Shown here: piece after piece, positions 35,173-43,771 of the stretch
How the letters are laid out: each line of letters opens with the position of its first letter
How positions within the stretch are numbered: position 1 is the stretch's first letter
DNA from: Intestinimonas aquisgranensis
Lineage (GTDB): Bacteria; Bacillota; Clostridia; Oscillospirales; Oscillospiraceae
Direction: 5' to 3'
Length of the DNA: 64,000 bases
Assembly (NCBI GenBank): GCA_020687605.1
Contig: JAJEQY010000002.1
Location: forward strand, 54,837 to 118,836
Translations under genes and position numbers: made by a program
The notes under the pieces: generated by a model
Database searches by the model: none
Told to the model about the DNA's origin: nothing
Seen by the model: only the letters and a program-made list of their open reading frames with translations

Positions 35173-35568
35173 ATGGAAGAGATCAAATCCCTGCTCCGGC
35201 TCCGCATGAGTGCGAAGGATGCCCACTACGGCGGAAATCTGGTGGACGGCGCCCACATGGTCCATCTCTTCGGCGATGTGGCCACTGAGCTGCTCATCAT
35301 CTGCGACGGCGATGAGGGCCTGTTCTGCGCCTACGACAACGTGGAGTTCCTGGCTCCCGTGTATGCCGGCGACTACATCGAGGCCGAGGGCAAGATCACC
35401 AAGATCGGCAATACCTCCCGCAAGATGGAGTTCGAGGCCCGCAAGGTCATCGTCTCCCGCCCCGACATCAACGACTCCGCCGCCGACGTGCTGCCCGAGC
35501 CCGTGGTGGTGTGCCGTGCCTCCGGTACCTGTGTGGTGCCCAAGGATAAGCAGCGCAAGACCCGGTAA
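35173..35568 (+). CDS. kal: 3-aminobutyryl-CoA ammonia-lyase
   Basis: 131 residues, a small hotdog-fold protein. Releases ammonia from L-3-aminobutyryl-CoA to give crotonyl-CoA, the last dedicated step of lysine fermentation. Segments typical of Kal: LRLRMSAKDAHYGGNLVDGAHMVHLFGDVATELLI and DNVEFLAPVYAGDYIEAEGKI. ATG follows AGGAGG. First gene after the lysine riboswitch, with kce 88 nt downstream. Crotonyl-CoA then joins the butyrate route of crt/hbd. Confidence 0.93.
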   Translation: MEEIKSLLRLRMSAKDAHYGGNLVDGAHMVHLFGDVATELLIICDGDEGLFCAYDNVEFLAPVYAGDYIEAEGKITKIGNTSRKMEFEARKVIVSRPDINDSAADVLPEPVVVCRASGTCVVPKDKQRKTR

Positions 35569-35656
35569 GACATCTTCCGGACGACGGACCCGAAACAGAA
35601 GAAGGGCGGCTCCCCAGGGGGGCCGAACGCCAACGTGACAGAAAGGAGCGGTCCCA

Positions 35657-36475
35657 TTGGAGAAGCTGATCATTACTGCCGCCATCTGCGGCGCAGAGGT
35701 CACCAAAGCCCATAACCCCGCAGTTCCCTACACCGTGGAGGAGATGGTACGGGAGGCCAAGAGCGCCTTTGAAGCCGGCGCCGCCGTCATCCACGTCCAC
35801 GTCCGTGAGGACGACGGAACGCCCACCCAGGACCGGGAGCGGTTCCGGGTGGTGCTGGATGCCATCAAGGAGGCCTGCCCCGGTGTCATCCTCATCCCCT
35901 CCACCGGCGGCGCCACCGGCATGACCCCGGAGGAGCGTCTCCAGCCCACTGAGCTGTGCCCTGAGATGGCCACTCTGGACTGCGGTACCTGTAACTTCGG
36001 CGATGACATCTTCGTCAACGATATGCCCACCATGCGGGCCTTCGGCAAGCGGATGCTGGAAAACCACATCAAGCCCGAGTACGAGTGCTTTGAGATCGGC
36101 CATCTGGACACTGTTGTCAGCATGGCGGAGAAGGGCCTGGTGCCCGGCGCTCCCATGCAGTTCAACTTCGTGCTGGGGGTCAGCGGCTGCACTCCCGCTA
36201 CTGTGGGCAACCTGGACTATCTGGTCAAGCAGATTCCCGCCGGCTCTACCTGGACGGTTACCGGTGTAGGCCGGGGGGCCTGGCCCATGGCCGCCGCCGG
36301 CATCATCATGGGCGGCAACGTCCGTGTAGGCTTTGAGGACAACATCTACCTGGAGAAAGGCCGCAAGGCTGCCTCCAACGGTGAGCTGGTGGAAAAGGTG
36401 GTCCGCCTGGCCAAGGAGCTGGGCCGTGAGATCGCCACCCCCGACGAGGCCCGTAAGATCCTGGGCCTGATCTGA
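35657..36475 (+). CDS. kce: 3-keto-5-aminohexanoate cleavage enzyme
   Basis: 272 residues, TTG start with AAAGGAG 8 nt upstream. Condenses 5-amino-3-oxohexanoate with acetyl-CoA to give 3-aminobutyryl-CoA and acetoacetate. Zn-dependent TIM barrel (BKACE family): KLIITAAICGAEVTKA at the N-terminus, zinc ligands in VIHVHVREDDG, LIPSTGGATGMTPEERL and the C-terminal FEDNIYLEKGRKAASNGELV with the conserved Glu. Typical length. Confidence 0.95.
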   Translation: MEKLIITAAICGAEVTKAHNPAVPYTVEEMVREAKSAFEAGAAVIHVHVREDDGTPTQDRERFRVVLDAIKEACPGVILIPSTGGATGMTPEERLQPTELCPEMATLDCGTCNFGDDIFVNDMPTMRAFGKRMLENHIKPEYECFEIGHLDTVVSMAEKGLVPGAPMQFNFVLGVSGCTPATVGNLDYLVKQIPAGSTWTVTGVGRGAWPMAAAGIIMGGNVRVGFEDNIYLEKGRKAASNGELVEKVVRLAKELGREIATPDEARKILGLI

Positions 36476-36559
36476 ACGATCCCCTGCCGGATGAGACCCG
36501 GAATACATTAATTTGTAGTCCCAGCCGGTGAGGACGCGAAGGGGGACCCGCGTTCCAGA

Positions 36560-36740
36560 GCCGGTATCCATATCCCAAACCAAACCAAACATACCATTTC
36601 CCATTCCCAATTTCCAAACCAATACCCAAACCGATCCCAAATTCCCAATTCCATTTCCCATTTCCCAAACAAAAAACCAAACCACAAAACCATTCCCATT
36701 CCCAAATTCCCAAACCCAGACAAAAGATCCCACAGCAACC
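36560..36740 (+). other. Nearly G-free C/A-rich intercistronic tract
   Basis: About 180 nt between kce and kdd composed of degenerate CCCAAA, CCCATT and CCAAAC units. Between 36567 and 36719 I find only a single G on the plus strand. The complementary strand has many GG/GGG runs. Unstructured, C-rich and G-poor RNA is what Rho loads on, and the G-rich template strand could form quadruplexes. Frames through it give only low-complexity peptides. The rest of the 321-nt gap holds the kdd ribosome site. Confidence 0.8.
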
Positions 36741-36796
36741 CGCGCCGTCCGGACAGACGGAGGTGTCCCCAAAGCAGAATGTATGGAGGTCAAAAC

Positions 36797-37837
36797 ATGC
36801 AGAAAAAAGGCAACAAGTACGGTGTCCATCGCGTGATCGAGCCCAAGGGCCTTCTGACCCAGGCTGCCAAGAAGATCGACAACACCATGGAGTGCTGGTC
36901 CAACGAGATCCTGTGCGACGTGTCCGCCCTGAACATCGACTCCGCTTCCTTTACTCAGATCTATGAGGCCTGCGGCAAGGACCTGGATAAGACTGAGCAG
37001 ATGATCCTGGATATCGTGGCTGAGCGCGGCAAAATGCAGAACCCCGTCACTGGCTCCGGCGGCATGTTCATCGGTACCGTCCGCGAGATCGGCGAGGATC
37101 TGGTGGGCAAAATCGACCTGAAGGTGGGCGACAAGATCGCCTCCCTGGTCTCCCTGTCTCTGACCCCCCTGAAGATCAACAAGATCAAGGCCATCCACCC
37201 CGAGATCGACCGTGTGGACGTGGATGCTCAGGCCATCCTCTTTGAGTCCGGCCTGTATGCCAAGCTGCCTGAGGACATGAGCGAGGAGCTGGCTCTGGCC
37301 GCCCTGGACGTGGCCGGTGCTCCCGCCCAGACCGCCAAGCTGGTGAAGCCCGGCGATTCCGTCCTTATCCTGGGCGGCGCTGGCAAGGGCGGCATGATGT
37401 GCTGCTACGAGGCCATGAAGCGCGTCGGCCCCACCGGCAATGTGGTGGCTCTGGTCATCTGCCAGGAGGACGCCGACCTGCTCAAGAGCATGAACCTCTG
37501 CCACCACGCCATCGTGGGCTCCGCCACCAACCCTGTGGAGGTGCTGGAGAAGTCCCTGGCCGTCAACGGCGGCAAGGAGTACGACATCTCCATCCTCATC
37601 GTCAACGTGCCCGCCTGTGAGATGAGCGCCATTCTCCCCGTCCGGGACAACGGCACCGTCTACTGCTTCTCCATGGCCACCGATTTCGCCAAGGCCGCCC
37701 TGGGCGCCGAGGGCTGCGGCAAGGATGTCACCATGGTCATCGGCAACGGCTACACCAAGGACCACGCCGAGATCACCCTGGCCGAGCTCAGAGAGAACGC
37801 CCAGCTCAAGGCCTACTTCGAGAAGAAGTATCTGTAA
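36797..37837 (+). CDS. kdd: L-erythro-3,5-diaminohexanoate dehydrogenase
   Basis: 346 residues from ATG 36797 (TGGAGG upstream). Oxidatively deaminates 3,5-diaminohexanoate to 5-amino-3-oxohexanoate with NAD(P)+. N-terminus KKGNKYGVHRVIEPKGLLTQAAKKIDN, middle NPVTGSGGMFIGTVREIG and nucleotide fold VLILGGAGKGGMMCCYEAMKRVGP near residue 193. Strong CGC/CGT bias. Its last 45 nt are duplicated about 210 nt downstream. Confidence 0.95.
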   Translation: MQKKGNKYGVHRVIEPKGLLTQAAKKIDNTMECWSNEILCDVSALNIDSASFTQIYEACGKDLDKTEQMILDIVAERGKMQNPVTGSGGMFIGTVREIGEDLVGKIDLKVGDKIASLVSLSLTPLKINKIKAIHPEIDRVDVDAQAILFESGLYAKLPEDMSEELALAALDVAGAPAQTAKLVKPGDSVLILGGAGKGGMMCCYEAMKRVGPTGNVVALVICQEDADLLKSMNLCHHAIVGSATNPVEVLEKSLAVNGGKEYDISILIVNVPACEMSAILPVRDNGTVYCFSMATDFAKAALGAEGCGKDVTMVIGNGYTKDHAEITLAELRENAQLKAYFEKKYL

Positions 37838-38049
37838 AGCGACCGACAGGCCAATGGAGCTCGGCCGCCGGCATCTGCCGGCCGCGCCTTCCGGCGCGTT
37901 CAAGGTTTTGTGCAGCAAAACCTTGCCGCAGGGGCAATTCACTTGCCCCGAGGATGTCAGGTCTCCGGGGTCCCCGCGCAATGAAATTGCGTGGGGCGCT
38001 CCGGGAGAACCCCCAGCTCAAGGCCTACTTCGAGAAGAAGTACCTGTAA
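37793..38049 (+). repeat. Direct repeat of the kdd 3' end flanking a stem-loop array
   Basis: The last 45 nt of kdd (37793-37837, coding ENAQLKAYFEKKYL and stop) recur at 38005-38049 with 43 of 45 identical, including the TAA. Between them are five stem-loops: GCCGGCA/TGCCGGC (37867-37882), GCGCC/GGCGC (37884-37897), CAAGGTTTTG/CAAAACCTTG (37901-37925), GGGGCAA/TTGCCCC (37931-37949) and CCCCGCGCAAT/ATTGCGTGGGG (37972-37996). There is no gene between kdd and kamA. It looks like an insertion or a partial tandem duplication. Confidence 0.88.
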
Positions 38050-38202
38050 GCGGAACCGGAGGGGCACGCCCCACCGGGGGCAAAAAAACGAATGTTTCTG
38101 TTCCGGTCCCGGCCTGACGGGACGGGGCCGGATCTTCAGAACGCCCACACCGGGCGCAGGCCGGGCCTGCGGGCCCAATACGACGAAAGGCGGTAACCAA
38201 TT

Positions 38203-39474
38203 ATGATCTATCAGAACGAATCTCGCCGTAAACAGCTTTTCCCCGATGTCTCTGATGCCGACTGGAACGACTGGCACTGGCAGGTCGCCAACCGGGCCGA
38301 GACTCTGGAGGATCTGAAGAAATACATCACCCTGACCCCCGAGGAGGAAGAGGGCGTCAAGGCCTGCCTGGGCACTCTGCGCATGGCCATCACCCCCTAC
38401 TATCTCTCCCTCATCGACCCCAATGATCCTTACGATCCCATCCGGAGACAGGCCATTCCCACCGCCAAGGAGCTCCATCAGTCCTGCGCCGATCTGCTGG
38501 ATCCCCTCCACGAGGACTCTGACTCCCCCGTGCCCGGCCTGACCCACCGCTATCCTGACCGTGTGCTGCTGCTGACCACCGACCAGTGCTCCATGTACTG
38601 CCGTCACTGCACCCGCCGCCGTTTCGCCGGCCAGCACGACACCAGCGTGCCCGTGGAGCAGATCGACAAGTGCATCGAGTACATCCGCAACACCCCCACC
38701 GTCCGCGACGTCCTCCTCTCCGGCGGCGACGTGCTGATGATCTCCGACGAGATGCTGGAGTACATCATCTCCCGCCTGCGTGAGATCCCCCACGTGGAGA
38801 TCGTCCGTCTGGGTTCCCGCACCCCCGTGGTGTGCCCCCAGCGCATCACTCCTGAGCTGTGCAACATGCTCAAAAAATATCATCCCATCTGGCTCAACAC
38901 CCACTTCAACCATCCCAAGGAGATCACCAAGGAGGCCGCCGAGGCCTGCGCTCGTCTGGCCGATGCCGGTGTGCCTCTGGGCAACCAGTCCGTGCTGCTG
39001 GCCGGCGTGAACGACTGTGTCCACACCATGAAGAAGCTGGTCCAGATGCTGGTCCAGATCCGGGTCCGCCCCTACTACATCTATCAGTGCGACCTGTCCA
39101 TGGGCCTGGAGCACTTCCGTACTCCTGTCAGCAAGGGCATCGAGATCATCGAGGCCCTCCGCGGCCACACCTCCGGCTACTGCGTGCCCACCTTCGTGGT
39201 GGATGCCCCCGGCGGTGGCGGCAAGACCCCCGTTATGCCTCAGTACGTCATCTCCCAGACGCCTCACAAGGTCATCCTCCGCAACTACGAGGGCGTTATC
39301 ACCACCTACACCGAGCCCGAGCACTACGAGGAGACCTGCCAGTGCGAGTACTGCAAGGCTGAGCGCGAGGGCAAGCGCAAGGTGGAACTCATGGGTGTGG
39401 CCGGTCTGGAGCGCGGCCAGGCGCTGTCCATGGAGCCCGCCAACCTGGAGCGCCACAAGAGAGAAATGCACTGA
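38203..39474 (+). CDS. kamA: Lysine 2,3-aminomutase
   Basis: 423 residues. Radical SAM, PLP-dependent conversion of L-lysine to L-beta-lysine, the first step of the pathway. The Fe-S cysteines are C129, C133 and C136 in DQCSMYCRHCTRRR; the SAM-side motif is LLSGGDVLMI; the PLP lysine is K341 in APGGGGKTPVMP. A C-terminal CQCEYC supplies zinc ligands as in clostridial KamA. Length and motif spacing match the clostridial enzyme rather than EpmB or ablA-type homologues. Confidence 0.96.
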   Translation: MIYQNESRRKQLFPDVSDADWNDWHWQVANRAETLEDLKKYITLTPEEEEGVKACLGTLRMAITPYYLSLIDPNDPYDPIRRQAIPTAKELHQSCADLLDPLHEDSDSPVPGLTHRYPDRVLLLTTDQCSMYCRHCTRRRFAGQHDTSVPVEQIDKCIEYIRNTPTVRDVLLSGGDVLMISDEMLEYIISRLREIPHVEIVRLGSRTPVVCPQRITPELCNMLKKYHPIWLNTHFNHPKEITKEAAEACARLADAGVPLGNQSVLLAGVNDCVHTMKKLVQMLVQIRVRPYYIYQCDLSMGLEHFRTPVSKGIEIIEALRGHTSGYCVPTFVVDAPGGGGKTPVMPQYVISQTPHKVILRNYEGVITTYTEPEHYEETCQCEYCKAEREGKRKVELMGVAGLERGQALSMEPANLERHKREMH

Positions 39475-39485
39475 TCCTTTGTCCC

Positions 39486-39595
39486 CCTAACGGGACGAGA
39501 GACCGGACGTGGACCTCAGACGGTGAGACCGCCGGTCCGACCCCGGACCCCAAGCCGGGTCCGGGGCGTCCCCTCTCTCGTCTCGTTCCCTTTTC
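39486..39595 (+). other. Long hairpin between kamA and kamD
   Basis: GGGACGAGAGA (39491 on) pairs with TCTCTCGTCTCGTTCCC at the far end, with GC-rich inner stems (CCCGGACC/GGGTCCGGG). It has no T-tract, so it is more likely an mRNA processing or stability element than a terminator. Confidence 0.5.
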
Positions 39596-39621
39596 CCAAA
39601 TATATGGAATGGAAGTGATAT

Positions 39622-41184
39622 GTGTTGGAATCCAAGCTCAATCTGAACTTTGACCTGGTGGAGCAGGCCCGTAACCATGCTTCCAAGGTGGCTGACGACA
39701 CCCAGCGCTTCATTGACCGGCACACCACGGTGGCCGTGGAGCGCACCGTGTGCCGTCTGCTGGGTATCGACGGCGTCAACAGCTTTGACGTGCCTCTGCC
39801 CAACGTGGTGGTGGAGCACCTGACCGCCAAGGGCGCTCTGGCGCAGGGCGCCGCTTTCTGGATCGGCAACGCCATGGTGGAGACCGGTAAGGACCCCCAG
39901 GCCATTGCTGAGGCCGTGGCCGACGGTTCCCTGGATCTCACCGCCCTCCCCGCCCACGCCGACGCCGACATCGACAAGGCCCTTGACCCTGTGGTCCAGG
40001 ACGCCCTGAAGAAGATCGCCGCCCGCCGCAACCGCCGCGAGGAGCTGCTGGCCAAGTACGGCGACAAGCAGGGTCCCTGGATCTACCTCATCGTGGCCAC
40101 CGGCAACATCTATGAGGACATCGTCCAGGCTACCGCCGCCGCCCGCCAGGGCGCCGACGTCATCGCCGTCATCCGTACCACCGGCCAGTCCCTGCTGGAC
40201 TACGTGCCCTACGGCGCCACCACCGAGGGCTTCGGCGGCACCTATGCAACCCAGGAGAACTTCCGCCTCATGCGTGAGGCCCTGGACAAGGTGGGCGAGG
40301 AGCTGGGCCACTACATCCGTCTGTGCAACTATTGCTCCGGCCTGTGCATGCCCGAGATCGCCGCCATGGGCGCCTTCGAGGGTCTGGACGTGATGCTCAA
40401 CGACGCCCTTTACGGCATCCTCTTCCGCGACATCAACATGCAGCGCACCCTGGTGGACCAGTCCTTCTCCCGCGCCATCAACGCCTATGCCGGTGTGGTC
40501 ATCAACACCGGTGAGGACAACTACCTCACCACCGCCGACGCCGTGGAGGAGGCCCACACCGTGCTGGCCTCCCAGTTCCTCAACGAGCAGTTCGCCCTCC
40601 GTGCCGGCCTCCCCGAGGAGCAGATGGGCCTGGGACATGCCTTTGAGATCGACCCGGATGTGGAGAACGGCTTCCTTTACGAGCTGGCCCAGGCCGAGAT
40701 GGCCCGGGAGATCTTCCCCAACGCCCCCCTGAAGTACATGCCCCCCACCAAGTTCATGACCGGCAACATCTTCCGTGGCCACGTGCAGGATGCCCTTTTC
40801 AACATCGTCACCATCCTCACCGGCCAGAAGATCCACCTGCTGGGCATGATGACCGAGGCCATCCACACTCCCTTCCTCTCCGACCGCTTCCTGGCCATCC
40901 AGAACGCCCAGTACATCTTCCGCACCATGCAGGACCTGGGCTCCGAGCTGGTCTTCAAGGAGGGCGGCATCATGCAGAACCGTGCCAACGACGTCCTCAC
41001 CAAGGCCAACGACCTGCTGGCTGAGATCGAGCGGGTGGGCATCTTCGAGACCCTGGAGAAGGGCATCTTTGCCGACATCAAGCGTCCCCGTGACGGCGGC
41101 AAGGGCCTGGACGGCGTGTTCCAGAAGGCACCCGGCTACCGCAATCCCTTCATGGAGCCCATGATGAAAGGAGGCGCTCGCTAA
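39622..41184 (+). CDS. kamD: Lysine 5,6-aminomutase alpha subunit
   Basis: 520 residues, GTG at 39622 (TTG 39625 is also possible). With KamE, moves the terminal amino group of L-beta-lysine to C5 using adenosylcobalamin and PLP. It forms the catalytic TIM barrel: SKLNLNFDLVEQARNHASKVADDTQRFIDRHTTVAVERTVCRLLGIDG at the N-terminus and EGFGGTYATQENFRLMREALD and LCNYCSGLCMPEIAAMGAFEG in the barrel. It overlaps kamE by 1 nt. Confidence 0.95.
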   Translation: MLESKLNLNFDLVEQARNHASKVADDTQRFIDRHTTVAVERTVCRLLGIDGVNSFDVPLPNVVVEHLTAKGALAQGAAFWIGNAMVETGKDPQAIAEAVADGSLDLTALPAHADADIDKALDPVVQDALKKIAARRNRREELLAKYGDKQGPWIYLIVATGNIYEDIVQATAAARQGADVIAVIRTTGQSLLDYVPYGATTEGFGGTYATQENFRLMREALDKVGEELGHYIRLCNYCSGLCMPEIAAMGAFEGLDVMLNDALYGILFRDINMQRTLVDQSFSRAINAYAGVVINTGEDNYLTTADAVEEAHTVLASQFLNEQFALRAGLPEEQMGLGHAFEIDPDVENGFLYELAQAEMAREIFPNAPLKYMPPTKFMTGNIFRGHVQDALFNIVTILTGQKIHLLGMMTEAIHTPFLSDRFLAIQNAQYIFRTMQDLGSELVFKEGGIMQNRANDVLTKANDLLAEIERVGIFETLEKGIFADIKRPRDGGKGLDGVFQKAPGYRNPFMEPMMKGGAR

Positions 41185-41975
41185 TGAGTTCCGGACTGTA
41201 TCAAATCAGAGATAAGGACCTGGACACCACCCTGGACCTCACCAAGCTGCGCCCCTACGGCGACACCATGAACGACGCCAAGGTCCAGATGTCCTTCACC
41301 CTTCCTGTGAAGGACGACGACAAGGGCGCCGCCGCCGCTGTGCAGCTGGCCCAGAAGATGGGCATTGCCGATCCCAACGTGGCTCTGCGCCAGAAGCTGG
41401 ACGAGAACTTCACCTTCTACGTGGTCTACGGTGCCACCACCCACAGCGTCAACTACAATGAGATCGAGGTCCTCACCGTGGCTGACGAGGCCATGAGCAT
41501 GGAGGAGACCAACGAGTACATCAAGGAGCACATCGGCCGCAAGCTGGTGGTGGTGGGCGCCTCCACCGGCACCGACGCCCACACCGTGGGCATCGACGCC
41601 ATCATGAACCGGAAGGGCTTCGCCGGCCACTATGGCCTGGAGCGCTATGAGATGGTGGAGGCCTACAACCTGGGCTCCCAGGTGCCCAACGACGAGTTCC
41701 TCCACAAGGCTGAGGAGCTCAACGCCGATATCCTCCTCATCTCCCAGACCGTCACCCAGAAGGATGTCCACATCAAGAACCTCACTGAGTTTATCGAGCT
41801 GGCCGAGGCCGAGGGTGTCCGCGACAAGATGGTCCTCTGCTGCGGCGGCGCCCGCATCACCCACGCTCTGGCCAAGGAGCTGGGCTTCGATGCCGGCTTC
41901 GGCGCCGGCACCTACGCCGACGACGTCATCACCTTCGCCGCCAAGGAGATCGCCCGCCGTATGGGGCGTGAGTAA
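41184..41975 (+). CDS. kamE: Lysine 5,6-aminomutase beta subunit
   Basis: 263 residues. Carries the cobalamin-binding Rossmann domain: DAHTVG with H133 as the lower axial ligand, and K144 in MNRKGFAGH, which holds PLP as an internal aldimine. Both residue numbers equal those of the well studied clostridial enzyme. The start overlaps the kamD stop (TAATG). Last gene of the operon, followed by a terminator. Confidence 0.96.
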   Translation: MSSGLYQIRDKDLDTTLDLTKLRPYGDTMNDAKVQMSFTLPVKDDDKGAAAAVQLAQKMGIADPNVALRQKLDENFTFYVVYGATTHSVNYNEIEVLTVADEAMSMEETNEYIKEHIGRKLVVVGASTGTDAHTVGIDAIMNRKGFAGHYGLERYEMVEAYNLGSQVPNDEFLHKAEELNADILLISQTVTQKDVHIKNLTEFIELAEAEGVRDKMVLCCGGARITHALAKELGFDAGFGAGTYADDVITFAAKEIARRMGRE

Positions 41976-42008
41976 GCCCTTCCCACCTTATATATAAAGC
42001 AGCGCCGC

Positions 42009-42044
42009 GCCCCGACAGTCAGAATGCCTGTCGGGGCACTTTTT
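42009..42044 (+). terminator. Terminator of the lysine fermentation operon
   Basis: GCCCCGACAG/CTGTCGGGGC with a 9-nt loop, followed by acTTTTT. Confidence 0.9.
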
Positions 42045-42089
42045 GTATCGAAGAAGTGTGATGTGGGAAAAATTTTTATGCCCAGGTGC

Positions 42090-42118
42090 TTTACAGCGCA
42101 GGGGATTTGCGGTATTCT
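42090..42118 (+). promoter_or_regulatory. Promoter of the [FeFe]-hydrogenase gene
   Basis: TTTACA, 17-nt spacer and TATTCT, about 38 nt before the start codon. Confidence 0.65.
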
Positions 42119-42156
42119 GGTGGTACCAATTTTGAAGTGAAAGGGACGAAGGTTTC

Positions 42157-43680
42157 ATGAGAGGAGTAGAGACCCGGATCCAGGAGATCCGGCATCGGAT
42201 TTTTCGTGAGGTAGCCCGGATGGCCTACCACACGGAGTGGCCGGTAGACAAGCGGATCGAGGCCCTGCCCTATAAGATCATTCCCGGCGAGGTGGGTAAC
42301 TTCCGCAACGACGTATTTCTGGAGCGTGCCATCGTGGGTGAGCGCCTGCGGCTGGCCATGGGCCTGCCCTGCCGGAGCGCGGCGGAGCATGCTCCCCTCT
42401 CCGACAACATTGAGGCGGCGGACCGGCCGGAGACCTACTATACTCCGCCCCTCATCAACGTCATCAAGTTTGCCTGCAACGGTTGTACCGAGAAGCGGGT
42501 GCTGGTGACCGAGGGCTGCCAGGGCTGCCTGGCCCACCCCTGCGTGGAGGTGTGCCCCAAGGACGCCATCAAGCTGGACCGCTACAATGGCCGGTCGGTT
42601 ATCGACCAGGAGAAGTGCATCAAGTGCGGCCGCTGTGCCGATGTGTGCGCCTACCACGCCATCATCACCCAGACCCGGCCCTGCGCTGCTGCCTGCGGCA
42701 TGGACGCCATCCACAGCGACGCCAACGGCAAGGCCGAGATCGACTATGACAAGTGCGTCTCCTGCGGCATGTGCCTGGTGAACTGCCCCTTCGGCGCCAT
42801 CGCCGACAAGTCCCAGATCTTCCAGGTCATCCGGGCCATCCAGTCCGGCGAGCGGGTCTACGCCGCCGTGGCCCCCGCTTTCGTGGGCCAGTTCGGCCCC
42901 AAGGTCACCCCGGGCAAGCTCCGTGCCGCCATGAAGCAGCTGGGTTTTGCCGATGTCTTCGAGGTGGCCATCGGCGCCGACCTGTGTGCCGCCCAGGAGG
43001 CCGACGACTTCCTCCGGGAAGTGCCGGAGGAGCTGCCCTTCATGGGCACCTCCTGCTGCCCCGCCTGGTCGGTGATGGCCAAGAAGCTCTTCCCCGACCA
43101 CGCCAACTGCATCTCCATGGCGCTCACCCCCATGACCCTCACCGCCCGACTCATCAAGCATGAGCATCCCAATGCCAAGGTGGTCTTCATCGGGCCCTGC
43201 GCCGCCAAAAAACTGGAGGCCATGCGCAAGAGTGTCCGCAGTGAGGTGGACTTTGTCCTCACCTTTGAGGAGATGGACGGCATTTTCGACGCCAAGCATG
43301 TGGATCTGGAAAACATCGCAGAGGACCCCAACGGCGTCAACGACGCCTCCACCGACGGCCGGAACTTTGCCGTCTCCGGCGGCGTGGCCCAGGCGGTAGT
43401 CAACGTCATCAAGGACCGCTACCCCGACAAGGAGGTCAAGGTCACCAGCGCCGAGGGCCTGCGGGAGTGCCGCCAGATGCTCAAGGACGCCGTGGCCGGC
43501 AAGTACCCCGGCTACCTGCTGGAGGGCATGGCCTGCCCCGGCGGCTGCGTGGCCGGCGCCGGCACCATGCAGGCCATCAAGAAGTCCCAGACCATGGTCA
43601 ACCTCTACGCCAAGCAGGCCGGACACAAGATCGCCAGCCAGACCGAGCACATCAAGGAGCTGGACAAGCTGGTGGACTGA
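42157..43680 (+). CDS. Monomeric [FeFe]-hydrogenase (group B-like)
   Basis: 507 residues. An N-terminal region with cysteine-rich ferredoxin domains (CNGCTEKRVLVTEGCQGCLAHPCVEVCPKDAI, CIKCGRCADVC, CVSCGMCLVNCPFGAI) is followed by the H-cluster domain. The three cluster motifs are TSCCPAWSVMAKKLFP, IGPCAAKKLEA and EGMACPGGCVAGAG. The second reads GPCxAKK rather than the MPCxxK of classical HydA, which fits group B-like enzymes (family recollection). It would dispose of electrons as H2; maturases are not in the window. Own promoter and terminator. Confidence 0.85.
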   Translation: MRGVETRIQEIRHRIFREVARMAYHTEWPVDKRIEALPYKIIPGEVGNFRNDVFLERAIVGERLRLAMGLPCRSAAEHAPLSDNIEAADRPETYYTPPLINVIKFACNGCTEKRVLVTEGCQGCLAHPCVEVCPKDAIKLDRYNGRSVIDQEKCIKCGRCADVCAYHAIITQTRPCAAACGMDAIHSDANGKAEIDYDKCVSCGMCLVNCPFGAIADKSQIFQVIRAIQSGERVYAAVAPAFVGQFGPKVTPGKLRAAMKQLGFADVFEVAIGADLCAAQEADDFLREVPEELPFMGTSCCPAWSVMAKKLFPDHANCISMALTPMTLTARLIKHEHPNAKVVFIGPCAAKKLEAMRKSVRSEVDFVLTFEEMDGIFDAKHVDLENIAEDPNGVNDASTDGRNFAVSGGVAQAVVNVIKDRYPDKEVKVTSAEGLRECRQMLKDAVAGKYPGYLLEGMACPGGCVAGAGTMQAIKKSQTMVNLYAKQAGHKIASQTEHIKELDKLVD

Positions 43681-43696
43681 TCCCACACGCAAAAGA

Positions 43697-43738
43697 CGGC
43701 GGACGCCGGCCTTTTCAGGTCGCGCGTCCGCCGCTTTT
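43697..43738 (+). terminator. Terminator of the hydrogenase gene
   Basis: CGGCGGACGC/GCGTCCGCCG followed by cTTTTG. Confidence 0.8.
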
Positions 43739-43771
43739 GTGATATGATGAAAGAAAAAGGGGGCAGGAAAC

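Noticed and set aside
36560..36740. CRISPR array or minisatellite
   Set aside because: Units are too short and irregular, with no constant repeat and unique spacers.
36528..36836. Plus-strand frame through the C/A-rich tract (Pro/Thr/Gln-rich peptide)
   Set aside because: Composition is imposed by the CCCAAA-like units; it overlaps the kdd start and has no ribosome site.
35468..37981. Long minus-strand frame across kce and kdd
   Set aside because: Shadow frame; it runs through the C/A tract as low-complexity GNGxWxW peptide.
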